Source of the DNA: Pyronema omphalodes
Lineage: Eukaryota; Ascomycota; Pezizomycetes; Pezizales; Pyronemataceae
Assembly (NCBI GenBank): GCA_024516155.1
Contig: JAJJXM010000009.1
Coordinates: 248,001 to 312,000 of the forward strand
Length of the DNA: 64,000 nucleotides
Reading direction: 5' to 3'
Part shown: positions 34,256-43,716 of the stretch, in pieces
Position numbering within the stretch: position 1 is the first letter of the stretch
How the letters are laid out: each line of letters opens with the position of its first letter
Notes under the pieces: model-generated
Seen by the model: the letters and a program-made list of their open reading frames with translations, nothing else
Database searches by the model: none
What the model was told of the DNA's origin: nothing
Translations under genes and position numbers: made by a program

Positions 34256-36566
34256 ATGGTGTGGCAATCGCCGTTCGTTAACAACTCGGCCGGTGATGGA
34301 GCAGGCGGTAGCAATGGGGCTCCTCCGCAGCAGCAACAGCAACAGCAGCAGGGGCAGCATGGTCCTGTCGGTGCGGAATACACCCTACAAGGTAGGTCTA
34401 CAGCTTGTTCTCGTTGGAAGTAAGATCTCCTGCTGATGGAACAGGCGTGATGCGCTTCCTTCAGACGGAATGGCACAAGCATGAGCGCGACCGAAACAAC
34501 TGGGAGATTGAAAGAGCAGAGATGAAGGCACGGATTGCGAAGCTGGAGGGAGAGAACCGGGCAGAGAAGCGATTACATCAGGTTCACCAAGCTCGGATTC
34601 AGATTCTTGAACGTGCGCTCAAGCAAGAGCGGGCCAAGAGGGCAGAGAAGGAAGGAAAGACAGCTGAGCAGCTAGATGCTGAAGAAAAGACCTCAGCGGA
34701 AGCCAACAAAGCAAGGTGTATGTGTATCTTTTACCCCACTGAGATATTCTTACTGACTCGCACAACAGTAGCAGAGAAGATAAAACGTCTCGACGAAACC
34801 TCCTCTCTTTACAAAGCTGAGTCGGCCCGCAACAAGTCGAGAGCATACCTAGAAAAGTGTCTACAAGAAATCACCTACCTCTTGAAGCCACCATCACATC
34901 CTCCACCAGCAGCCACAAGCACAAACCCCACCCCACCAGCTCCTCACTCTCTGTCCACCAACGCTTCCCGTAAGGACATCCTCGAAGCAATTCTCGCCGG
35001 ACAGAACCCACGAAATCTCGGCGCTCCCGCTCCTCCACCCTCTGAGCAACCCCCACCACCTCCCAACACCATCGAGCTCCCAATCCGGCAGTCTCTCCGC
35101 AACAAGCTTCCCCCCAAGGAAGCTCCCACCAACCCCTTCTCCTCAGTTCGTGAAGAAAAGCAACGCGCCAGTGGTTCCCAATCGCAGCCCGAAGCCAATG
35201 CCGAACCCCGTCCCTCAACCTCAGAGATCGACGACGCCGACGTCTGGGATTTCGATACCTCTGACTCGGACAGCACCGATACCACCAGCTCCCCCATCAC
35301 CGAAGGAAGCAGCACCTCCAGCTCTCCTCACCGGAAGATCTCCCACGCTAAATCAGGTGTCAACCGCCGCCCCGCTCCTAAGCAGGATGGAACCGCCTTC
35401 AAGGTGAAATTTGCTCTCCGGGGGCACTTGGACTCAGTCAGAGCAGCATGTTTCACCAACAATGGCTCCCCCACTGAACCTGAGGTAGCTACGGCGGGTG
35501 ATGACGGACTAATCAAACGCTGGTTCATCCCAGCTGGACTTAGCATGAGTGGTTTCCTAGACGTTGATGTACAGAGCCATTTCACTCACAGAGGGCACAC
35601 CGGCATTGTAACCTGTCTTGCAGCTTCTGGCACCTCCAACGGTAATGATGGCTGGCTCTTTTCTGGTGGATCAGACACCTGTATAATGGTGTGGAAACAG
35701 GGACAGGTTCAGCCGGTTAATAAACTTGAAGGACATACTGATGCAGTCTGGGCTGTTACTATCTTACCTACCTTGGATGAGGAGAAGATTTTGTTGGCTT
35801 CTGGTTCAGCTGATGGAACGGTCAAAATCTGGAGTATTGCAAAGACTGGTAATGCGGAGCATACCTTGGTGTCCACTATTAAGAGGGAACCAAAGGCGGG
35901 AGTAACTGCGATTTCTCAGATGAGTCCCACGGGCGAGACTTTCTTGGTGGCATATAACGATGCATCAGTGGTTATTTATGATACAGCAACCGGAGAGGAA
36001 GTCGTGGAGATGCAGAGTAGAGAGAGCTACGACGGTACTCCTGCAACCGGAGTAAGCTGCGTAGTAGCTACTACCATTGGTCTCGAATCCGGAGAGGAGG
36101 GAGAGGAGAAAGTAGCAGCTGGAGCAACAGGAACGGGTAAAACCGGAGGAACCGTAATTTCCGGCAGCGAGGATTCATTGGTGAGATTTTTCGATGCGAA
36201 TAGCGGTATGTTTTCCCTCACATCCTTCACTCCTTGAGCTTGTGAACAGCCAATGGGATGAGGGTACCGAGATAAAGATTCATGAACAACCACTAATAAC
36301 AAATAGGCCAATGTACCTACACGATGCTTGCGCACCCCAACGCTATTTCCTCGCTAGCACTATCACCCGATGGTCGAGAACTAGTTTCCGCAGGCCACGA
36401 CGCATCCCTTAGGTTCTGGAGTATGGAAAAGCGCGCCTGCACCCAGGAAATCACTTCCCATAGACCCCAGAATAATGAAGGAATCTGTGCTGTGGTCTGG
36501 AGTAACGATGGGAAATGGGTTGTATCTGGAGGCGGTGATGGCGTGGTTAAGGTTTATTGCCGATAG
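34256..36566 (+). CDS. pro11: Striatin (PRO11-type), STRIPAK scaffold
   Basis: Striatin is the WD40 regulatory subunit that links PP2A to the STRIPAK complex; in filamentous ascomycetes it is needed for hyphal fusion and fruiting-body formation. Exons: 34256-34391, 34445-34717, 34769-36205 and 36307-36566, giving 701 aa. Introns are 53, 51 and 101 nt (donors GTAGGT, GTATGT, GTATGT). A poly-Gln run lies at about residues 26-33. The caveolin-binding and coiled-coil region follows ([39 protein letters not shown], continuing to about residue 110). A Pro/Ser-rich linker precedes WD40 repeats from about residue 345 ([46 protein letters not shown]), and the last exon adds [10 protein letters not shown] and [11 protein letters not shown]. 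The 51-nt second intron has no stop, so retention would insert 17 residues. Confidence 0.93.
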
Positions 36567-37285
36567 ACTAGGCATGACTCATCACGTCAGCGTGCTCTGG
36601 AGATTTTGAGGAAGAGAAAGATGGATGTTGGTCTTGATCCGAAGTTGATGAAATGGTTGCTTGGACATGACGGGAGGAGATGACAGTGATGCTGAGATGG
36701 AATGGGGATATTCATGATGGTTAAGGTTAAGGTTACTGGATATTGGATACTGGATACTGGATACCAAAATATAAGATAGGATAGGATAGGATAAGATAAG
36801 ATAGCTATAGTGCAATGAGGAGCGGATATGAGAAGCGGATATGCATTTTTTTTTTCGCTAATTGTATTTTTTCGTCGGCTTGCTGGGTTTGTAGGTTGAT
36901 ACAAGTGCTTTCGAATTTTTTTATGATGCCCCCCTCCCCGTCGGCGTGGTTGCGTTGGCATATGGGATATGCTATGTTTGTGTGTTTTGTTTTTTGTTTT
37001 TTTTTTTGTCTTTGCTAATGATTGATCGGGATTCGGTTATAAGCTGGTTTTTTTTCTTTTTTTTTTTATGTGAATTATGAGCTGTGGAAATAATAATACT
37101 TGCATAATTGCATAATTGCATGATTGGCGGATATAAATTATTGGCACTGTTGTATTGTATAATTGTAGTGAAACATGATGCAGCACTCGGGATGGTGACT
37201 ACAGTTCGACTGTACTTACGTAGGCATGCCATACATCAGACTGTTTATAGCTCCCTGGCTGTAGCTGGTGACTTTTCAAATATTG

Positions 37286-37335
37286 ACTTATCCATACACA
37301 CATACACACATACACACATACACATACACACAAAC
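37286..37335. repeat. CACATACA microsatellite
   Basis: Imperfect (ACACATAC)n array. Confidence 0.85.
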
Positions 37336-37399
37336 ACCACGGAATCCCGTGGGTTCATCTAGTTCATCTAGTTCATCTTCATCCTCATCAACACCCATA

Positions 37400-37437
37400 C
37401 CTATATCCATATCCATATCCATATCCATATCCATATC
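37400..37437. repeat. (CCATAT)n microsatellite
   Basis: About six tandem hexamers. The minus strand reads as Met-Asp dipeptides. Confidence 0.9.
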
Positions 37438-37610
37438 TTCATGATGAATACCAAACCCATAAATAAAACAATCCCACACCTAAACCTTTTATCTTTTATC
37501 TTTTCCCCCTCTCGTGTCTAACTAAGGAAATAACCACAAGCATCTACGCATCTACGTTTCCAAGTATATATATCACACCCTTGTTATTCGTATCTATACA
37601 CATACACAAC

Positions 37611-38150
37611 ATGTCCACCCGTACCAAACCAACCAATTCCCGAACCCGTCCTCCACCATCCCGCGCACCCCCTCCCATCCCTATCCCCACCCCCACCATC
37701 CCCACCCTCCACCTCCACCTTCGCCCCACCCTCAAATCCCTCCGTCTACTAACCCACACTCTCCTCCTCTACAACTTCCTCAACAACCTGCACACGCTCT
37801 GTACAATGCACTACGAAGTCTATAACGAAGAAAAAGCCCGGGATGCAACCACGGTTGTGGTGGTTGGTGTGTTAATGTTCCTGGAATGGTATGGGATGTT
37901 GGATCTGGGGGTTTGGTTTGAGAGGTTGGAGGGGTTTGTGTCGGGGGATTTCTTGGGGGGTTTGATGGGGGGATTTTGGGGGAGGGGGGTGGAGGTGGAG
38001 GAGGAAGAGTATGAGGTGGGGGAAAAGGTGGGGGATTATGAGGAGGAGGAGGGGGAGGTGGATGATAAAGGGGATAAAGGGAGAGGGAATGAAGGCACGC
38101 AGAAGAAAGGGCGTGGGAATACTCGGTATTGGGAGACTGTGACCAAGTAA
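37611..38150 (+). CDS. Possible hypothetical protein, 179 aa, composition-skewed
   Basis: Unrecognised. The first ATG after a TATATATA stretch opens a 179-aa reading. Residues 1-45 are Pro/Arg/Thr-rich. Residues 46-65 (LLTHTLLLYNFLNN) and 80-105 (TTVVVVGVLMFLEW) are hydrophobic and could be membrane helices. The tail is Gly/Glu/Asp/Lys-rich. The plus strand is C/T-rich in the first half and G/A-rich in the second, so the ORF may reflect biased DNA rather than selection for coding. Its middle (MHYEVYNEEKARDATT) looks protein-like. It ends about 160 bp before the first tRNA-His gene. Confidence 0.35.
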   Translation: MSTRTKPTNSRTRPPPSRAPPPIPIPTPTIPTLHLHLRPTLKSLRLLTHTLLLYNFLNNLHTLCTMHYEVYNEEKARDATTVVVVGVLMFLEWYGMLDLGVWFERLEGFVSGDFLGGLMGGFWGRGVEVEEEEYEVGEKVGDYEEEEGEVDDKGDKGRGNEGTQKKGRGNTRYWETVTK

Positions 38151-38311
38151 AACTTGTCGGTGGTATTACACCGAGTGTTGGGGATGATGCAGGTTACGAG
38201 ATGGATATATGGAAGATACCAACACAGACAGACATTCTGGTTTTCGGGGGGAAATGATTGATCGATATAATTCAAGATATAGGGCACGAAAAAAATGAAG
38301 TTGTAATAAAT

Positions 38312-38393
38312 TGTCGGCACCATGAATCGAACATGGGTCTGCTCGGAATTGTGGAACCACAACGAGCTGTACTCACCACTATACTATGCCGAC
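38312..38393 (-). tRNA. tRNA-His (GTG) with 10-nt intron
   Basis: Full cloverleaf on the minus strand: 7-bp acceptor GTCGGCA/TGCCGAC with discriminator A; D-arm containing TAGTATAGTGGTGAGTAC; anticodon stem GCTCG/CGAGC with anticodon GTG; T-arm CCATG-TTCGATT-CATGG. A 10-nt intron (TTCCACAATT) follows position 37 and includes CCACAA, complementary to the TTGTGG of the anticodon loop. A T-run about 15-20 nt downstream fits RNA polymerase III termination. Identical over 82 nt to the copy at 42898-42979. Confidence 0.95.
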
Positions 38394-39128
38394 GAGTTAT
38401 ATGACGTAAGCTATACTTGGTGTATATATAGGTTGTTTATATGTTTACAACCAAAAGTCAATAAAGCAATGTTAAACAAATTATGCATTTCGTAAATCAC
38501 TAGCCAATTCCAAAAAATCCCGTGCGATTCTAATTTCTAGTAGCGTAAGACTAACTCTGCTAATTTCTAACTCGTAAATGATTTGGCTGCAAAGTGCCTA
38601 AGCAAAAAACTCCTGCGACGTCTGAGAATCTGCAGGTAAAGGCCAATCAACTTGCGAAAACATGTTGCTGCGGATCATGCTCTTGCACTTATGCTTTCAT
38701 GGCTGCGCAATTCCAGTGTTTTGTAACCCGGCAATAGACATGTATTTGGGTAAATTGGTATGTATGCTGCGCAGTATAACTGCGCCCGGCTTTTGTCCCC
38801 TCATACAACTGCAAATACCTAAAACAGCTGCCCTGCATGAACTACCATATATTTTTGACAATTATGGTTTAGATTGACTATTACGGGATGCCTGGATCTT
38901 TACTCTTTTTCAGGAAACTTCTGGAATTGTGGTTGCTCTGTGACTGTGTCCAAGATATAAAGGGTATTGCCCATTTATAACACTCTCCAGGTACAATCTT
39001 ATGTCCCAAACAAACTTTGCTCCATCTCAAGGATAATGCCATAAATTTCCATGCTCTGGGTGGTGGCTTCTTAGTTCCCTCACTCTCAAGCACCACCTCC
39101 ATTTCAGTTCCATCAACGTCACCAAGTT
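38394..39128. other. Intergenic, 0.7 kb
   Basis: Lies between tRNA-His and the metacaspase gene. Short ORFs only; no convincing gene or repeat. Confidence 0.45.
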
Positions 39129-40362
39129 ATGGCTTACACGTCCTTCAAACAACTCTGCACTCCTGCATTCACGACAAGACATGACAGAGTCATTTTCGGC
39201 TCTGGACCTTCTCATAGCCTGGCCACCTCCTCGAATACCACTAGGTCCCCTGTTCGCAAAGCGTTATTAATCGGTATAAACTATATCGGAGACGAACGGT
39301 TTCAAGTTCCAGGCTGCATAAACAACGTTGCCATTATGAGCGCACTTCTTACAAAGTACTTGGGTTACACATCCGAAAATATGGTGATTCTCACAGAGGT
39401 CACATCTCCATGCTCCGAGAGTCTACCATTAAGAAGGAATATCTTGAAAGCTATGCATTGGTTAGTAAAGGATGCACAGCCTGGGGATACGCTATTCTTT
39501 TACTACTCGGGGCACGGATCGTTTTCCGCGGATGGAGCCGACTGCGACGAAGCAGATGGATATGATGAGTGTATATGCCCACTAGATGCACAATACTCGG
39601 GATTGATTGTCGATGACCTGATGCATGATATCATGTTTGCCTACTCTATCCTTACCTTCAAGAGGAACATGAACTGATTCAATTGTGAAAAGGGTAAAAC
39701 CGTTGAAGAAAGGTGTACGGCTTACGGCTATGTTTGATTGTTGTCACTCCGGATCGGCTCTAGATCTTCCATACACCTACGATGTATCAGGGAAACAAAC
39801 TCATATCAGCACCGTTTCCACCGTGATGGAAAACCTTTGGGACCTTGTAGCAGCATATCCTACGGCCAATATTCGTCGTATTGTCTTGGATGCAAAAAAG
39901 ATTTTCAAGCGACTGACAACCGGCCGAAAGGCAGAATATATGGCTTACAAGACTAAATCATCAGAAGCAGACGTAATACAATGGTCTGGGTCACAAGATA
40001 ATCAGTATGGGTAAGTTGAGATTCTCCAAGGAGTAAAAAAGTGTAGGATCATTGACGGAGAATAGCATGAATTTCATGAGGAGCGGACAATGGCATGGGG
40101 TTATGACAGGCGCTTTCGTCAAGGCGTATGTGAGTAATCCAGATCAGAGCTACGCAGAATTATTATACACCACCAGAAAATTCATCAGAGAATCACTGGG
40201 AAGTATTAGCCATCTCGTGGTGATGCAGGTACCTCAAATTTCTTGTTCTCACCCATTAGGTAAGAAGGATGCTGCAATATCCCCAAAATCACACTATTTC
40301 CAGGAAAAATTCCTTATCTAACATTATTTGCTACAGATACTAGCCTGCCTGTTGTTATGTAA
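39129..40362 (+). CDS. Metacaspase (peptidase C14), possibly frame-damaged
   Basis: Metacaspases are Cys proteases that cleave after Arg/Lys, with roles in proteostasis, ageing and cell death. Exon 1 is 39129-39634. Exon 2 begins at 39693 after a 58-nt intron (GTTTGC donor, AACTGATTC branch, AAAAG acceptor) that rebuilds HDIMVKPLKKGVRLTAMFD. The last intron is 40260-40303 (GTAAGA...TTCCAG), ending in SLPVVM. The catalytic dyad is present: H129 in YYSGHGSF and C186 in DCCHSG. KALLIGINYIGDE and PGCINNV mark the N-terminal core. There is only a short N-terminal extension of about 43 aa, without the usual Gln/Pro-rich prodomain. Problem: joining exon 2 (to 40010) to the next reading needs a 31-nt intron; the more natural TAG acceptor at 40046 leads to a stop six codons on. 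It may be an active divergent paralogue or a recent pseudogene. Confidence 0.72.
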
Positions 40363-41220
40363 CTGGTCCCCAGGTGCTTATAGTGATCAAAGTCAGCTAT
40401 GCAGGCTGCCCCAACAATTAGGCAAGGTATCGACTATCAAGGTGATAACTAGAACCAAGCCATTCATTTCCGTAACGATGGAACAGTGTATGAGACATAC
40501 GCAGAAGATGAGTCTAGAGATATGCGAAGCCGGGACGGAGTGATTCTGAAGTGCTGAAAGGTGCGTTTGAGATAATTGCAGGGTTTATTTGTTTTGGTAC
40601 TCCTTTATTCCCTTGCAAGACCAATTCTACAAATTGTACAGAGTAAACAGCGAATTAAATTCATTTGGGCCGTTGAAATGAGTAATATGAATGTGACCCG
40701 ACGCCTTGGTGACATACCACAATACACATACATGGCTTGTGTCGGTACTTGGCTCTTCGGATCCCCGGAATAGCTTTGAATCCTGGTACGTGATAACTAT
40801 CACAATAGCCTCCTCATAATGAATGAAGCCTAGAGTCCCGATCCATTACGAACGCAAAACTTAGAACACAGCCTCTCACGGGAATCTGATGAACATACAA
40901 GATAATGATAGAAAACGCCGGTGTACATGCCTTTTATCCAACTCGGTCTCCCTAAGTTGTCTAGAAACCACTATCCATGTTGACGATTGTTCTATGTAGA
41001 GGCTCCATTCCTTCACAGCATATACGATTCCCATGCCGGAGCAAGTGTAAGTATCTTGATGAATCCCCAGTCATAAATAATCCGCAAACATCCACTCCTC
41101 CCAATTTCTTCTTCAGCCCACACCACTACACATAACACAGACCTCAAACGCTATCACAAATAACAGATCATAACTTATAAACTCACTTTCACTTTCAACA
41201 TAAAGATTTCCACCGCAGAT
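40363..41220. other. Intergenic, 0.86 kb
   Basis: Short ORFs only (a 65-aa reading at 40576 has a hydrophobic start but no other support). It includes the A/C-rich leader of the next gene. Confidence 0.4.
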
Positions 41221-42789
41221 ATGGCTACATCAGCATCAGACAAAATGAAATTCACCGAGCACAATATCCGCGTCGATATTCCCGGCATTGTTGAGATTTC
41301 ATTCACATGCTACTCCAATACGATCCATTGCTCACTTATGTTTGCGCTTAATGAATTTGGATATGATGCAGAAAAATATGATTTTTTTAATGCGGTGGAT
41401 GGAGAGGCGGGAATCGAGGTGTTTAAGCTTGGTGATGAACAGTCTTGGAGGGATTTTAGAAGCAGGGTAGAAGAGGGGAGGGCTTGGAAAAATGTTCAGA
41501 ATGGAGAGATTGTGATTTATGGGGAGGAGAAGAAGACGCGGATTACGGGGAACTTGGGGATTGAGGAGAATCCTGAGGTTGCTGAGGAAGAGGAAGAGCA
41601 GAGCGAGTTTCAGGAACAGTCTGGAGTTGCTGGGGAGGAAGAAGAGAACATGGTGGTTCAGGAGAATGCTGAAGCTATTGAGCAGGTGAAAGAGAAGGCG
41701 GAAATTGCTAAACAGACTGAAGTTTCCGAGCAGGCAGAAGAGCTACCGGAGAATATGAGGGTTGAGGAACAGCCTCAAGTTTCTGAGGGGGCAGTGCAGA
41801 GTACGGCGAATATGAGAGAAGCGCAGATGGTAATTGAGCAACGTTCTGAGGTTACTGAGAGCTCAGAGGAGAGAATAGAAAACATGGGGTCTGAGGAGCA
41901 GACCGAAGTTTCCGAGAAGCCAGAAGAACGGACGGATAACAGGGGAACTGAGGAAGAGTCCGAAATTCTAGAGCATGTAGAAGAGCAGAGGGAGATTGAG
42001 GAGCAGCCTAAAGTTCTCGAGGATACAGATAAGATTACGGAAAATAAGGGAGAAGTACAAACGGAAATCGAGGAACTATTTAAAGTTGCTGAGGAAGCAG
42101 AAGAGGGAACGGAGAACATGGGCATTGAGGAGCAGGTCCGGTGTTCCAAGCACGCAGAAGGACTGACAAATATTGAGGAACTGTCTCAAATTTCTCATGA
42201 GGCAGAGAAAATTATGGAGATTGTTGATGAAGTGCAGGAGGAAATTGAGGGAAAATCCGAAGTTTCTGCGGAAGAAGAGAAGAGAACAGAGAACATGGGC
42301 ACTGAGAAGGATTCTGAAGCAACGGAGCAGGCGACAGAGCCAATGGAGATTGAGGAGCAGTCTGAAATGTCCGAAGAGGTAGAGGAGAGTATGGAGGGCA
42401 TTGGAGAGGTGCGGCAAGGATTTGAGGAACACTGTAAAGTTGCTGAGGAGGCAAAAGAGGGGATGGAGAACACAGAAATTGAGAAGCTGACCGAAACTTC
42501 TGAGCAGCCGGAAAATAGGGCAGAGAACATGGTAATTGGGGAGGAATCTGAAATTCTACAGCATTCAGAAGAGCCGAAGAAGATTGAGGAGAAGCCTGAA
42601 GTTGTTCAGGAGGTGGAAAAGGCAATGGAAATTGAGGAGCAGTCTGAACTTACCTGGAAAGCAGAAATTGGCACAGAGAACATGGAAATTGATGAACAAT
42701 CTGTAGTCATCAAGAAGGTAGAAGAAGGGATAGAGAACATGGGGATTGGTGAGCAGTCTAAAGCTACCAACGAGCCAACGAAGGAGTAG
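41221..42789 (+). CDS. Glu-rich imperfect-repeat protein, 522 aa
   Basis: Unrecognised. Single exon. Residues 1-110 are a normal-looking, possibly globular region (VDIPGIVEISFTCYSNTIHCS, then WRDFRSRVEEGRAWKN). From about 112 to the end the protein is a very acidic array with a period near 20 residues. Typical units contain ENMG-x-EEQ-x-EV-SE-x-xEE, and the array is mutated throughout with changed lengths. It is probably helical or coiled-coil and strongly negatively charged. No signal peptide or membrane segment is evident. The repeat is also visible in the DNA as GAGAACATGG and TGAGGAGCAG recurrences, so copy number may vary between strains. The gene ends 108 bp before tRNA-His. Confidence 0.65.
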   Translation: MATSASDKMKFTEHNIRVDIPGIVEISFTCYSNTIHCSLMFALNEFGYDAEKYDFFNAVDGEAGIEVFKLGDEQSWRDFRSRVEEGRAWKNVQNGEIVIYGEEKKTRITGNLGIEENPEVAEEEEEQSEFQEQSGVAGEEEENMVVQENAEAIEQVKEKAEIAKQTEVSEQAEELPENMRVEEQPQVSEGAVQSTANMREAQMVIEQRSEVTESSEERIENMGSEEQTEVSEKPEERTDNRGTEEESEILEHVEEQREIEEQPKVLEDTDKITENKGEVQTEIEELFKVAEEAEEGTENMGIEEQVRCSKHAEGLTNIEELSQISHEAEKIMEIVDEVQEEIEGKSEVSAEEEKRTENMGTEKDSEATEQATEPMEIEEQSEMSEEVEESMEGIGEVRQGFEEHCKVAEEAKEGMENTEIEKLTETSEQPENRAENMVIGEESEILQHSEEPKKIEEKPEVVQEVEKAMEIEEQSELTWKAEIGTENMEIDEQSVVIKKVEEGIENMGIGEQSKATNEPTKE

Positions 42790-42897
42790 AGTACTATCTA
42801 TTAGATAGGGCAACCAGGTTCGACGCTGGTGCGTCGTCCGATACAGAAATAAAATGTTTTTGATTATATTTGTAAAAATTTGGCTGCTATTATCAAG

Positions 42898-42979
42898 GTC
42901 GGCATAGTATAGTGGTGAGTACAGCTCGTTGTGGTTCCACAATTCCGAGCAGACCCATGTTCGATTCATGGTGCCGACA
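42898..42979 (+). tRNA. tRNA-His (GTG) with 10-nt intron, second copy
   Basis: Same sequence and structure as the copy at 38312-38393, in the opposite orientation. ATTTTTT follows at once, a good RNA polymerase III terminator. Flanking sequence is not shared with the other copy, so the duplicated unit appears to be the tRNA alone. Confidence 0.95.
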
Positions 42980-43371
42980 CATTTTTTGTCTTTTATTTCG
43001 CCTCGAGTAACGCGGGACTTGTGTCACGAAGTTTCTTTGTTTTGTGCATATGCGCAGGCAGTTGAAGTTTACATTTAAGCGCATCAGTTGCATCCGCTAT
43101 TGAGTTAATGATCAAATCGAATTAATAATTACCAATGCCATTTCTATTTGAAACGTTCTCTGATATTCAAGTCGTTGGCTGGCCCAAATCGACCCTTTAC
43201 TCTCGATGAAACACACAGATGGAAGGGTCAACGACCATATCTGGATTAAAGAATAAAGAGACACGACTATGTAGACTAACCACCCACAGCACTACCCATC
43301 TTCAACATCAGCCAAACGAAACTCAAGTATTGCATGCTATACCCTAGACGAACACTCCAAATTCAATACAC

Positions 43372-43425
43372 GTAAGTTCCCATCTCAGGCATATTCTATG
43401 ATTTGGGGCTAATCAGAATTCTCAG
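43372..43425 (+). other. Likely 5'-leader intron, 54 nt
   Basis: GTAAGT donor, GGCTAATC branch element and CTCAG acceptor at normal spacing: a complete intron placed 75 bp before the ATG of the next small ORF. If an upstream ATG at 43334 is used instead, it would join a 60-codon reading in another frame. Confidence 0.55.
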
Positions 43426-43500
43426 GGTTCGACGGCGAAACACTGAAATCGGACAAGCCTACCAAAACAGATTCACGGACCGACCAGAAATTACATCGCA

Positions 43501-43716
43501 ATGGAACTACAGCAATTCATTGAAAAAACTGGCCTCTATGTCCCAGTGAAGCCACATGAGTGGGGATTTTTGTGGGAGCTAGCTCTCTTTCAACGGAACC
43601 CGACGGAGGCTTACCATAAACTGGGCTCTGAAAAGTATGCACGGTTCAAGAGATTTCTTAAATTCTCTGAGTCGAGAATGGTTTTGCATATGGAGCATTG
43701 TGATGAAGAGTTGTAA
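43501..43716 (+). CDS. Small hypothetical protein, 71 aa
   Basis: Unrecognised. A 71-aa ORF with balanced, protein-like composition (aromatic and charged residues mixed: KPHEWGFLWELALFQRNP, then KYARFKRFLKFSESR). It is soluble, with no signal peptide or membrane helix. Support comes from the complete intron in its probable leader (43372-43425). The alternative spliced reading from ATG 43334 (MLYPRRTLQIQYT joined to VRRRNTEIGQ, stop inside this ORF) cannot be excluded. Confidence 0.4.
   Translation: MELQQFIEKTGLYVPVKPHEWGFLWELALFQRNPTEAYHKLGSEKYARFKRFLKFSESRMVLHMEHCDEEL

Larger units (their letters stand above)
36567..37610. other. Intergenic, 1.0 kb
   Basis: Lies between the striatin gene and a skewed hypothetical ORF. 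It holds GGATA/AGATA repeats near 36735-36800, poly-T runs and two microsatellites at 37286-37437. No gene is seen. Confidence 0.5.

Noticed and set aside
42805..42835. T-arm-like ACCAG-GTTCGACG-CTGGT after the Glu-rich gene
   Set aside because: The loop is 8 nt and no acceptor, D-arm or anticodon arm can be built around it.
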